DNA of 64,000 bases from Tupaia tana. Lineage: Eukaryota; Chordata; Mammalia; Scandentia; Tupaiidae. Shown piece after piece: positions 1 to 10,557 of the stretch. The stretch covers positions 85,856,886 to 85,920,885 of the forward strand of contig JAKSZU010000005.1 of assembly GCA_026018925.1 (NCBI GenBank). The letters run 5' to 3'. A program made the position numbers and the translations under genes. Within the stretch, counting starts at the first letter, position 1, and every line of letters starts with the position of its first letter. Under the pieces are notes generated by a model. The model did no database searches. It worked only from the letters and a program-made list of their open reading frames with translations, and had not been told where the DNA came from.

Positions 1-448
1 TGAAGCTATAAAGTAATTTTTATATTTTATTCATAAATATATAATCTTAATGTCTTAGAATTGGATATGACTCAGACTTTCCAATAAAAAAGGAGCATCA
101 TACACTGAAAGAAATGAGAAAAATTGGTACTTCTAATTTTATTTTAAATAGATTATCTATATTCATATCCATTAACATTGGTCTTCTTTGGGATTTAAGA
201 GAAAAAACATTGATTCTAACTAAAGGTTGTAATCATCAATACTGACAGTTGTAATTTTCATAGCTAATGTTATTGTTTGCTAAAGCCTTACTACATTGAT
301 TTGTATTATTTATTGATAGATATATCATTTCCCAAAGAGTGATTGTCTACTATCTATCTCATATTTAAACATTTTATAAATATTACCTTTTCCTGGTCTT
401 ATACTTGCATTGACATCTTGTTCAGCATAATCTTATAATCATTTAAAT
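1..448. other. Unassigned AT-rich DNA
   Basis: No repeat, gene or RNA is recognised here. The sequence is AT-rich with stops in every frame, typical of intergenic or intronic DNA. Confidence 0.4.
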
Positions 449-528
449 GGAGGAAGAAATGAAAAAAGGAAGGAAAGAAAGTAGGAAAGAAATGAAGATG
501 GAAAGAAAGCAGGTAGAAAAACAGGAAA
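449..528. repeat. Purine-rich low-complexity tract
   Basis: An imperfect run of GGAA and GAAA units on the + strand, almost free of pyrimidines. Confidence 0.7.
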
Positions 529-686
529 TAATTAAATCACATTTCTTATTTTTGAGGTGGTAAGATATTATGAATTATTTAAAATAATTTTATATGTAAA
601 GTAGAATTTAGGAATTATTACATTAGTTGATAGTTTTAAAATAAATGAAAATATTAAATTATAAAATATAATTTAACAAAAATTTA

Positions 687-951
687 AGAGAGAAATGTTT
701 GCTATAGGCCGCGTGTGCTTCCGGGAAAGATAGACAGACACAAAGAGACAGAAAGCAAGAATTCACTCCCCTGGGGGTGTTGGGGAGAAGACTGCCATGC
801 CACAGTCCCCTCTCTTCCATTCTCCCCTTGGGACTTTGGACACTTACCCACAGATGCCCAGCATGAGTTTGAAGCCACTGATTCTGGAGTAGAACCATGG
901 TCGACTACATGGGAGTCCAGCAACGGAATCATTACACCATCTGCTGTTCCC
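687..951 (-). mobile_element. SINE-A, nearly full length
   Basis: On the minus strand the copy runs from the tRNA-like head (right end, GGGAACAGCAG) to the terminal motif, seen here as GCTATAGGCC in complement. The tail is very short. A possible TSD of AAAAATTTAA/AAAAATTAA type flanks it. Box B is degraded, so the copy is moderately old. Confidence 0.85.
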
Positions 952-1357
952 AAAAATTAAATTTTATGCTTAAAATGGTACCTAAAATAGAAGAAAAATA
1001 ATTCAAGCTATCACGAAGGAAGGAAGGTGGGGAACAAAGAAAGACTTGAAGAAAGAAATGAAGAGGAAGGATGAATAGATATATGTAAGATAGATATATG
1101 TAACATTAAATGCTATATTAGAGTTTGATTTTAGTATAGCTATGTATTGAGCCATGTCCCTCTTTAAACAATGTTCAGATGTTGTTTTAAACAAATGATG
1201 TCTCCCATGAAGCTTTTTAATCACGGTTGTCCAGATGACAGTCACAAGTGGCTCTTAGTAATTGCTTATCAATATTAAAAATGCCAGCAAAAAAAAAAAA
1301 AAATGCACTTTCAGAATAGATACTAACAGAGTGAGGATGCTGTGTGGGTTCCCAGGG

Positions 1358-1358
<1 letters not shown>
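952..1358. other. Unassigned DNA with a purine-rich patch
   Basis: Positions about 1015-1075 are GA-rich; the rest is AT-rich with no recognised element. Confidence 0.4.

Positions 1359-1395
<37 letters not shown>
1359..1395. repeat. (GT)n microsatellite
   Basis: About 16 GT dinucleotides with one GC interruption near the right end, likely length-polymorphic. Confidence 0.95.
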
Positions 1396-2087
1396 CAAGG
1401 GCAGTCTAAGACAGAGAGACAGGGAGGTGAGGGAGGTCCCTGGTTGGAGCAGCTGTTACAGCCACCCCAGCCCTTGCACCAGACACGTGGCTGGCGAAGC
1501 CATCATGCATATTAGGCTCGAGTCTGCCTTTAGGGAATTTTCACTCCAGTTGATATGACTACAAGTGTATGAAAGATCCTGAGAGGAGTGTCCCACTGTG
1601 AATAGTCAACCATTTAAACCACTCTGCTCTGTGGCAGTTCATTACAGAGCATAGACAGTGAGAACATTCTGTGAAGGCATGCCTGAGGTTAGAAAACTGT
1701 AATTAATAGCGGAATCTGTCAGCAAAATTTGTGATTTCGTTAATAGCAATGAACAACCAGGAACAATGAAAGCAGAAGTAAGATATGCTTTCATTTGAGA
1801 AAGGAAAACTATTTAGAAAAGTGTCTCAAAAAATTGATAATGTACTAGTATTTCAGTTAAAATTGTTCATTTTGTTATTCACTATACCAAGCAACTGAAA
1901 ACCACATGAATCTTATAAAGTGTTTGAAGTATATAAAAAAATTATGAATTAAAAATAAAGCTAGGTAATTTAAAAATTATGCAATGCAAACATGCTGACA
2001 TTTTTCTTGTTCAATTAATTGCTTAAGATTTTTGTTTTTTATATGTTTAGGTAAATGCACATTTTAGTGATAACAGAACAAATTTTG
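1396..2087. other. Unassigned, less AT-rich DNA
   Basis: The stretch 1400-1700 is less AT-rich than its surroundings and matches no repeat I know. It is one of the few places where a conserved non-coding element could sit, but nothing in the sequence itself proves this. Confidence 0.35.
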
Positions 2088-2101
2088 CAAGAGATATTTC
2101 T

Positions 2102-2374
2102 TTTCTTTTCTTTTTTTTTTTGGAGAGGTTTTTGCTATAGGGCGCATGCACTCGCCAGACAGACAGAGAGAGACAGAGAGACAGAAAGGGAGAAATCAGC
2201 CCCCAGAGGGGATGGCCACACTGCAATCACTTCTCCTCCATTCTCCTCTCAGGATCTTGGGCACGCACACACACGCGCCCGGCGTGAGTTTTAAGCCACC
2301 GGGTCTGGGACGCGAACCGCGGTTGACTACATGGGAGTCCAGTGACATAGCCATTATGCTAACTGCTGGTCCCA
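2102..2374 (-). mobile_element. SINE-A, full length
   Basis: Flanked by 14-bp repeats, CAAGAGATATTTCT on the left (2088-2101) and CAAGGGATATTTCT on the right (2375-2388). Left to right it shows a poly-T tail, the complement of the terminal motif, the C/G hairpin replaced by CCCCCAGAGGGG, and a tRNA head with box B complement GGACGCGAACC. Many CpGs survive. Confidence 0.93.
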
Positions 2375-2409
2375 CAAGGGATATTTCTAATACCCAGTTT
2401 AAAAAGTAA

Positions 2410-2672
2410 TGGGGGAGGCAGCAAATGCTATGGTGGTTAATGTGCTGGATTCCCACATTGCCCACTGTGGTTTGAATCCTGAACCTGGTGGCTTCATAAA
2501 ACATGCTAGGCACATGTGTGTGTTCCAAAAATCCCAGAAGGATGGAGGAGAAGTAATTGTGGCATGCCCAATGCCCAGGGGATAATTTCTCATTTTCTCC
2601 CTCTCTGACCTTCTCTGTATTTCTTGGTGAGTACACATGACCTATGGCAAAAAGTCTAAATAAAATAAAACA
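2410..2672 (+). mobile_element. SINE-A, diverged copy
   Basis: The head reads GGCAGCAAATGCTATGGTGG and box B is GGTTTGAATCC. The body is recognisable, but CpGs are gone and the tail is AAATAAAAT-like. It lies 35 bp from the preceding minus-strand copy, making a head-to-head inverted pair. Confidence 0.85.
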
Positions 2673-2675
2673 ATT

Positions 2676-3351
2676 GTGAATCACAAAATATTTATTTCTA
2701 ATTAAAGAATGATACAACTTTAAGTCAAATATATAGATATCAGAAATAAAGTTTTGTGGTACATTTTAATTTATTTTGGTATTTTAAATATTTCATATGA
2801 CTATTGAATATAGAATGTTTAGTACTTATTTAGATTTTTATAATTTTTAACAGTATTATACTATTGAGGAGGTCACAGTAAAATTCTGCAAAAATAAATT
2901 TGTCTATATTATCAAATGCTTTATAAAGTATACTTTTAAAATGGTAAAGATCTTTTATTGGCAATTTTCAGCATATTGTTTGGTCTGAGTTCTTGAAAAT
3001 ATATTTAGCATTTTAACATGCATATTCATGTCTTTTTTAATAATTTACTAATTTGGGTATTAGTGAATCATTTGTATGCCTAAATCAACCTTGTTATATT
3101 GGGTCATGTGACTTGCAACATGTCAAGTTTCATTCTCACATTTTCATCAAATAAAAGAAGTAGCAGCTGCAAGGATGCATTAATAGTTCCCCAAGTAGAA
3201 GTGTGACAGTTATCTATGCAGACTCTACTTCAATATGTTTGTGCATAGTGACTTTAAAAACTACTCGACAAAGGAATTTTCTTATCAACACTAACTGACT
3301 TACATGCCTATAAAAACAATACCTACAAGAGAAGTAATTCTGATTAAAAAT
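2676..3351. other. Unassigned AT-rich DNA
   Basis: No element recognised. A small non-repetitive patch at about 3080-3230 is the only part with mixed composition. Confidence 0.35.
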
Positions 3352-3361
3352 AAATACATCC

Positions 3362-3629
3362 TGGGACCAGCAATCGGCATAATGGCTATGTTGCTGGACT
3401 CCCATGTAGTCGACTGTGGTTCGAGTCTCTGACCCAATTGCTTAAATTCATGCTGGGCATGTGTGCATGCGTGCCCAAAATCCCAAGAGGAGAATGGAAG
3501 AGAAGGAATTGCAGCACGGCCATCCCCCCTGGAGGGTGATTTCTCATTTCTCGCTTTCTGTTTCTCTGTCTCTCTCTATCTTTCTGGTGAGCACATATGC
3601 CCTATATAAAAACCTCTCAAAAAAAGAAA
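3362..3629 (+). mobile_element. SINE-A, full length
   Basis: Bounded by the 10-bp TSD AAATACATCC (3352-3361 and 3630-3639). Box A is TCGGCATAATGG and box B is GGTTCGAGTCT. The terminal motif is CCTATATAAAAACCTCTC. Confidence 0.92.
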
Positions 3630-3639
3630 AAATACATCC

Positions 3640-3942
3640 CAACAAATACAATGTCTCATTTCATTACTCTATCAAACATCTCATTATAAACTGTACATAC
3701 CAATTGCATTAATCATGTTAAATGTGTTAAAATATGATGAATTAATATATAAATTGTTGGATTGGAAGAAATATCTTGGCTGTTTTTCCATCAAATTTTT
3801 ACATTATGAAGTATAAGAAAGAGGAGGAGGAACACTGGGAGGAAGGAGGAAGAAAAAGAGGAAGTCTTGATCTGTATAATGTGTATTGTTAATAAAGAAT
3901 AGTCTTAACATCTATTTAACCTACAGTTGACTTGTTTTTAAA
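3640..3942. other. Unassigned AT-rich DNA
   Basis: Contains a purine-rich patch at about 3810-3865; otherwise nothing recognised. Confidence 0.35.
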
Positions 3943-4130
3943 GATGTATTTATTTATTCATTTATTTATTTATTTTAGGTTTTTGCCTTTGGGTGTGCTT
4001 GCAAAGACAGACAGGGATACAGAGACAAAGAGACAGAGAAAGTAAGGTTTGAGTCACCAGGTCCAGGATTTGACTCACTGTCAACCATATCGGAGTGCAC
4101 TGCCCCAACCACTGCGCCACCCGCTAGCCC
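3943..4130 (-). mobile_element. SINE-A relative with internal deletion
   Basis: A TTTA-rich tail is followed by the terminal-motif complement (TTTTTGCCTTTGGG), a GA-rich stretch and then directly the tRNA head ending ACCCGCTAGCCCC. About 60-70 bp of the usual body is missing. The head (GGGGCTAGCGGGTGGCGCAG in sense) is closer to the short, older form. Confidence 0.8.
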
Positions 4131-5173
4131 CATACAATTTATTTTTAATTAATACTTAAGCAAGCTCCTCCTTCAGGTGTAATGGCATCAGGATAATCTT
4201 CCACCAGCCCTTCTCTCCCTCATTTTTGCTCATAGTTTTCTAGGAAAAAATATGCAAGCAACCTTCCTTTTATAACTGAGAAGTTTGATTTGCCACACTC
4301 AATGCTAGTCAAGGAATTTGCTAGCCCAAACCAGACAGAAAAACAACAAGGAAAAATCTTTCACAATAGCTCTGAAGAAATCTACTCATGCAGCCTTTGT
4401 AATTCTGTGAAACATCTATTAACATTAAAATGAACATAAACAAAAGGCAAGCGAAGCATCAATTTAATAATATTTGCCATTCTGAGATCACTTAAATTAT
4501 CCATATTAAATATATTTATATTTTCTTTTTTGCCAGAACAGGATTATGTTACATAAATGTAATTTTTATCAATTCTAACAACTAGTTTGAAAAATGTAAT
4601 ATGTGAAAAGAGCAATTTAGTCATTTTTTAAAATTTCCACTGTGTTTTTGTACTTATGGTTTTACAAAATCATGTAGACAGGTTACTAGTTGACATTTGT
4701 GTTAAGCATATGTTTTTAATACTTAAAAGACTAAAATACTCTATTTGACTCCCCAAAAAATAGAATACATAAGACTAGAAAAAGCCAGCTAGTTTATGAG
4801 GAAGTAAATAGCAAGTAATGGTTATATAAATAATGCATATCAACATAGCAAGGTATTTTATTCAACACTCTGCAGGCTGCATGTTTTAATTGAAGTACTA
4901 TTTATTCCCTGAGGAAAAAAACATATGGAATAAAGATGTGTAACTTTTCATACATGACCCAATTCTAATCTTTGACTAAGTGAGAATTCTAAGTAAATTT
5001 TACATAGATATTGACATGTTTCATACAACCAAACTTAGCAATAATATATTGTTAAAGTAAATCTGGTGCTATTACAAACTATAAATAGCCTTTATCTTTT
5101 TAAATTCTTAAGCATATATAACACTGGCTGCAAGAAATATCTGTAACATATATTGATTTTAGGGGACAGTTAT
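4131..5173. other. Unassigned AT-rich DNA
   Basis: About 1 kb without a recognisable repeat, ORF or RNA. It could hold ancient repeat relics too worn to see by eye. Confidence 0.35.
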
Positions 5174-5330
5174 CATTCATTCATTTACTTAGCAAAATGT
5201 ATTGAGCACAGCTCTATGGTATAGTTCTGTGAATTTAATGTTGATGAAGATATGAAGGGATTTAAAACGTTTGATGTCCAGCAACAGACATAACATCAAT
5301 AGTTGAGTACCTGTATGTGCAAATAACAAT
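5174..5330 (-). mobile_element. Possible L2 LINE 3' relic
   Basis: ATTCATTCATTTACTTAGC followed by TATTGAGCAC matches the antisense pattern of old L2 3' ends (repeated ATTC, then a TATTGAGCACC-like core). Only the first 90 bp is persuasive. Confidence 0.5.
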
Positions 5331-5344
5331 ACACAAGAATAATT

Positions 5345-5587
5345 TATTTTTAGGTTTTTTCCATGTACACTCATGGGAGAGACAGAGACAGTGAGAATGA
5401 AAGTGAGAAATCATCCCCCAGAAGGATTGACCATGCCACAATCTCTTTTCTTCCATTCTCTTCCTCGGACGCTGAGCACACATGCATGCATGCATGGTAT
5501 GGATTTCAAGCCACCAGGTCCAGGACTTGTACTGTGGTCAGCCATATGGGAGGTCTGCACCTTAACAACGATGCCACCTGCTGCTCC
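5345..5587 (-). mobile_element. SINE-A, moderately old
   Basis: An 11-bp TSD CAAGAATAATT flanks it (5334-5344, 5588-5598). The head ends in GGAGCAGCAGGTGGC in sense, and a CATG repeat sits where the CpG-rich linker normally lies. Confidence 0.88.
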
Positions 5588-5786
5588 CAAGAATAATTCT
5601 TATTTAATTAAGTGGTATTGGATTTTGCTGGAAAGAGACATCATTACTTCTTAGTTGGAGGCAGAGATGGTTTAATAAAGTTAACTTTATTTGACTATAG
5701 ATGCAATAGGCAGTTTTATTCTATTTGTTCTAATTTGTGCAAATAAGCATTTCCTACAACTTCCTTTGTTATAATATTTCATTTGG

Positions 5787-5942
5787 GGGGCTGGCAGCTG
5801 GCATTATGATTAAGGCACTGGATTCCCACATGGCCAAATGCAGTTCAAGTCCTGGACCTACTAGTTCACTTTATCACTTTCCTGACTCTCTCTCTGTCTC
5901 TCTGGTCAAATGAAAATAATAGTAATAATAATAATAATAAAT
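5787..5942 (+). mobile_element. SINE-A short form with AAT tail
   Basis: The head GGCTGGCAGCTGGCATTATG and box B AGTTCAAGTCC pass almost directly into the pyrimidine tract and an (AAT)n tail, skipping the roughly 100-bp central body. Same form as the copies at 21.8, 22.8, 33.2, 38.1 and 62.6 kb. Confidence 0.85.
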
Positions 5943-6088
5943 AATTTTTAAAAAATATTTTATTTGAATACTCAATAAAATTTGCTTATTTTTAAAGTTG
6001 CCATATGTATAGCTCCAAAGACATTTGTTGAGATCTTAACCTGGACCACAGTGAGCTTTTCACTCAATAAGCAAAGCTTGATGTTTTT

Positions 6089-6371
6089 ATTTATTTATTT
6101 ATTTATTTATTTATTGGAGAGGTTTTTCGCTATAGGGCATGTGTGCTCGCCAGACAGACAGAGAGAGACATAGAGACAAAAAGCGAGAAATCACCCCCCA
6201 GGGGGGGATGGTCACGCAGCAATCCCTTCTCCTCCATTCTCCTCTCAGGATCTTGGGCACGCACGCACACTCGCCCGGCGTGAGTTTTAAGCCACCGGGT
6301 CCGGGACACGAACCGCGGTCGACTACGTGGGAATCCAGTGAGATAGCCATTATGCTAAGTGCTGGTTCCCC
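6089..6371 (-). mobile_element. SINE-A, young
   Basis: TSD CAAAGCTTGATGTTTT (6072-6087 and 6372-6387). The tail on this strand is a (TTTA)n run, an expanded microsatellite seeded by the A-tail. Box B complement GGACACGAACC and a C6AG7 hairpin are well kept. Confidence 0.95.
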
Positions 6372-6453
6372 CAAAGCTTGATGTTTTAAGACCTGGTCTG
6401 CAAATATCTTTACAAACAGAAGTTAAAAATTATATTTTCCTATATGTATTCTT

Positions 6454-6712
6454 TTTTAAAAAAATTTTTTTTGAGACATTTTTGCTATAGGGTGCGTGCG
6501 CTTGCCAGACAGAGAGAGACAGAGAGACAGAAAGTGAGAAATCACCCCAGGGGGGATGGCCACGCCGCAATCCCTTCTCTTCCATTCTCCTCTTGGGATC
6601 TTGGGCACGCACGCACACGCACCCGGCGTGAGTTTTAAGCCACCGGGTCCAGGACTCAAACCACGGTCAACTACGTGGGAGTCCAGCGACATTATGCTAA
6701 CTGCCGGTCCCT
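6454..6712 (-). mobile_element. SINE-A, young
   Basis: TSD CTATATGTATTCTT/CTATATGCATTCTT (6440-6453, 6713-6726). It sits only 82 bp from the previous copy in the same orientation, but its distinct TSD shows an independent insertion rather than a duplication. Confidence 0.95.
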
Positions 6713-6987
6713 CTATATGCATTCTTATATGCATCTTCTTTTCATTTTCTTGTTCAAAGCAAAGTTATCACAGATGACCCTACATTTGAGTTATTTCACT
6801 TATACATATGCACAAACTTTCACACTTTAGATGGTCTTTCACTGTATGTGTATTAATCTCTGAATCTTCTTGTCTTCATAAAATCACCAATCATTGTATT
6901 TAGAAGTTAATTCAGTATGACCTCATTCTTATGTAATTAGACTGTCTTTACAAATAAAGACAGACAGGTATCAAAGATTGAGATTTA

Positions 6988-7365
6988 TCTTATTTTTTTT
7001 TTTTAGTTTTTTAATTTATATTACTCTTTACAGCATAAAATACAGTAAATACAATTTTTTCCCAGCATGAATACAGGGCATAGTATTCAAGTCATAGATA
7101 TTACCATGTACATTATCATCAACAGATAATTTTTCATTTTTATTTCTGTTAAATTTTTCCCCCTGACCCCCTCTCTTCCTCCCTTCCATTACCAACCCCA
7201 TCCTATACTGTTTCTAGCATCTTTGATTGCCTTTCCTGCTATTATACCTTCTAATCTTTCCATTTCTGGCATAGAATGCAGACATTCGGTATGTATTAAG
7301 TGGGGACATACAATGCCCGTCTTTCATAGTCTGGCTTGCTTCACTTAGCATTAAATCTTCCATTT
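6988..7365 (-). mobile_element. L1 3' end, minus strand
   Basis: A poly-T at 6991-7004 marks the tail. Leftward reading gives an L1 3' UTR (C-rich on the + strand around 7150-7210) and, at 7320-7365, the end-of-ORF2 motif whose complement reads TGCTAAGTGAAGCAAGCCAG. It joins directly to an L1 piece in the opposite orientation. Confidence 0.75.
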
Positions 7366-7640
7366 TGAAAAAACACAGTTGCACATTCATGTTTATTACA
7401 GCATTATTCACAATTAGAATAATCACACATGTCCAAAAACAGATGAATGGATTGAGATTAGGATTTAAATACATATTGCTGGATTTTACCATTCAACCCA
7501 CTACAATTATCAGAAGTCATGTGAATACATGTGAAAAAGGTTATGATAACTAATTCAAAGTCATGTAAAAGGTAAAAAAAAAATTACAAATGATTGTGGT
7601 TTCTCATATATAAATGCTGTGGTGACTAACACTGAATAAA
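7366..7640 (+). mobile_element. L1 ORF2 3' segment, inverted relative to its neighbour
   Basis: The + strand carries the late-ORF2 signature TTACAGCATTATTCACAATT followed by GTCCAAAAACAGATGAATGG, then more diverged L1 sequence to about 7640. With the minus-strand L1 tail on its left, the arrangement is that of a 5'-inverted (twin-primed) L1. Confidence 0.75.
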
Positions 7641-8474
7641 AATATAGTACTCACACTTATACTAGATGTCCTTTAAAAAAATCAAATAGAAGACAGTACT
7701 TCTGAGTTTTTTATCACAGCATTTACATGTAATTATAAAGAAGTTTCGAAATAAGCTATATGAAAATTTGTATTTGTATGCAAATATTTTAATAATATTC
7801 TGTATACAAGATTAATCCTTAATTTTATAAAAGCCACCATGGGAATTCAGTGATTTAAAAAGAGCATAATTTTCTGATAATTAAAAAATATAGATAGAGC
7901 AACACCATGGCATGTTTTTGGTGTCACAGATTATCCTACGTGAAAGCTGATACCAGCAACCTAAAGGAAAAGTTAAAGAACACTGCATGCATAAAATCAG
8001 TTTCTTACAGATAGGGATTTTAATAAAAAGAGATAGATTGTCTCTTGACTGAGCACTTTGCTGCAATCTGAGCGGTTAACAAAATGAAATAAATCAAAAC
8101 CATGATTCAACTGGGTCAGTCAGCCTTACCCGTGATTGCACCACAATAAAATAAAAAAGAATCTCTCTTTTCTCTTTGAAGTTTGGAAGTCATTATGAAG
8201 TAAAATTATAGATAAGTGGGGTAGTTTCATTGTTAAGACTTAATTCTATGAGAAAAAAAGGCATAACTTCATTCTTACATCAACAGGACTTATAAACATA
8301 TCAGAAGAAGGTTTTGAAATGGAACATTTTCTTTCTGAATGTATTAAAATTGCTAAAGCACAGGGTAAGCACACTTCCGTAAAATAAATGTTTTATTTTC
8401 AATTTTTTTAATACCATGATAACTTTTATGGATTACACCTAACTTTTTATTTCTTTCTCCCTTCTCTCTTTGTT
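7641..8474. other. Unassigned AT-rich DNA
   Basis: No clear element. The first 100 bp may continue the L1. Confidence 0.35.
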
Positions 8475-8480
8475 TTATTA

Positions 8481-8515
<35 letters not shown>

Positions 8516-8516
8516 T
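8475..8516. repeat. (ATT)n microsatellite
   Basis: About 13 units, nearly pure. Confidence 0.95.
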
Positions 8517-8530
8517 TAGAAGATCATTTT

Positions 8531-8755
8531 AGGGCCAGCCGGTGGCAGTAAGGTGGCTGGATCTCGTGTGGCTGGCTGACTGCAGTTCATCTGAGACCAT
8601 GCACCTTAAAAAACACACTGAGTATGTGTGCTTGTGTGTCCAAAAGCCTAAGAGGAGAAATGAAAGAGCAGAGATTGCAGTATAGCTATCCTTCCTTGGG
8701 GGGAGGGGGCATCTCTGGCAAGCACATGTGCCCTACAGCAAAACTAAAACAAATT
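8531..8755 (+). mobile_element. SINE-A, old and partly deleted
   Basis: The head GGGCCAGCCGGTGGCAGTAAG has a damaged box B region (CAGTTCATCTGAG). The body matches to the AAGCACATGTGCCCTACAGC terminus. The pyrimidine tract is missing. Confidence 0.78.
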
Positions 8756-9293
8756 TTTATATATATAATCATTACATCCAACTTCACTCTTGACAACTCT
8801 CTCTACATCAAAATAAAAGCATTTACACCATATAATTAACTATATATACCATGGAACTTAGAGATAATAATTGAAACTATGCCTAGAATTATATTGCATA
8901 TAACAAATAATTCGTTTAAATATAAAAGATCATATTTCAGAAAAAAGATACATCCTAGGCATACTGTTGAATATCTATTATTGACTTTGTTTAGTAATTT
9001 TTCATTGTTCTGAGAGAAAAGCCATCTTTTATTTCAAGAACCACTATTTCCCTTTTCAATCCACCTTCCCGTTCAACCAAAATGTTCTGACAGAGTCAAA
9101 ATTTTATATGACTATGGATCTCTGTCTATATAGTCTATTGACCCTCCAGAAAATCAACAAGCCAAATGCCTTCAGCATGCCACAAACTATTCCTATGATC
9201 TTTACTCTTGAACAGGTTTACTTTGCTTTGACTGGACCAAGTCTTTCTCTTGGAATGCAGTGCTTTGACTTACTTTTTCTTTAGGATAGTACT
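8756..9293. other. Unassigned AT-rich DNA
   Basis: Nothing recognised; 9040-9260 is somewhat less AT-rich. Confidence 0.35.
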
Positions 9294-9304
9294 CATAAGG
9301 TCAT

Positions 9305-9571
9305 TTTGTTTTGTTTTGTTTTGTTGTTTTGTGGAGAGGTTTTTGTTATAGGGCACATACGTTCGCCTGGAAGACAGAAAGAGACAGAAAGCGAGAAATC
9401 ACCCCCCAGGAGGAATGGCCACGCTGCAAATCCTTCTCCTCCATTCTCCTCTCAGATTCTCGGGCATGCATGTACACGTGCCCAGTGTGAGCTTAAGCCA
9501 CTGGGTCTGTGACTCGAACTGTGGTGGGCTACATAGTCAAGCGACATAGCCATTACACTAACTGCTGGTCC
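9305..9571 (-). mobile_element. SINE-A
   Basis: TSD CATAAGGTCAT (9294-9304, 9572-9582). The tail complement is a (TTTTG)n run, so its A-tail mutated to CAAAA units and expanded. A small deletion removes GGAGTC from the head. Confidence 0.92.
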
Positions 9572-9879
9572 CATAAGGTCATGTTTTATCTGCTGTTACA
9601 ATTATGCTACTAAAAAATTTCATACCAATTGTTTAAAATTTTTCACGATAAATTCTGTTCTGTCTGCTACTGATCTTGACGCAATAGTTTTATCACTCAT
9701 TAAGAAGAAAGTTTAATTTTTCAGTTGATATTGTGTAAACTGAAGAAATTAAAATGTCTAAGGTGTTGTGTACGGTTTTCTGCTGTTGTCAGTCCTTTAC
9801 AATTAAGTTGTGAACAAAATTAATTTTTTTCTCACAGATTGATGTGGATAGTCTGCTGCAGGCTACACTGTCATATTCC

Positions 9880-10148
9880 CCCCCCCCCCTTTTTTTTTTT
9901 TCTTTTTAATGCTTTACACAGAATACATGCACTCACCAGAGAAGGAGAAACAAAAAGACACTGGGAGAGGGAAAGTGAAAAATCACCCCTCCCAGGGAAA
10001 TAGCCATGCCACAATCCCTTCTCCTCCAGTCTCCCTTCAGGATTTTGAGTGGACCTGAAGTGTTTCACAAACTCCTAGGACCAGGACTTGAATTGCCATC
10101 AGCCACTTGGAAGTCTAGTGCCATAATGACTATGCCACCTGCTGGCAC
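9880..10148 (-). mobile_element. SINE-A, older copy
   Basis: It begins with a homopolymer junction C11-T13, then the usual complement order. The linker that normally reads GGGCACGCACG is replaced by GAGTGGACCTGAAG. The head ends TGCCACCTGCTGGCAC. Confidence 0.82.
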
Positions 10149-10271
10149 TTTCCTTCCCTTCTTAAAAACAAATTATGCTTCAATTTTAGTAGAACTCATG
10201 CTTCTTTAATAGGCGCTCTTTATAAATCTGATCTTTTTAAGATGATCTAATTTTACTTATTACAATTATTA

Positions 10272-10557
10272 TTTTTTTTTAAATTTGCTTTAGGGCACGT
10301 ATGCTCACCAGATAAAGACAGATGAGAGAGAGACAGAAAGAAAGTGAGAAAGCAAATTACCAGGTCTGGGACTCAAACCACAGTGGGCCAGGAGGGATGA
10401 CCATGCCGCAATCCCTTCTCCTCCATTCTCCTCTCGGGATCTTGGACAGGCATGCGCATGCGACCCATGTGAGTTTAAGCCACTGGGTCCGGGACTAGAA
10501 CCGCTATCGACTACTTGGGAGTTCAGCAACATAGCCATTACAATAACTGCTGGTCCC
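10272..10557 (-). mobile_element. SINE-A with an internal duplicated head fragment
   Basis: The outer structure is a normal copy, but at about 10350-10387 a tRNA-head fragment (ACCAGGTCTGGGACTCAAAC, box B complement) interrupts the body just where the hairpin should start. A second, proper head lies at 10475-10555. The copy is therefore chimeric. Confidence 0.88.

Noticed and set aside
2196-2717. A 173-codon open frame on the minus strand
   Set aside because: It runs through two SINE-A copies in opposite orientation. Its residues are those produced by every antisense or sense SINE-A copy in this window, so it is not a gene.
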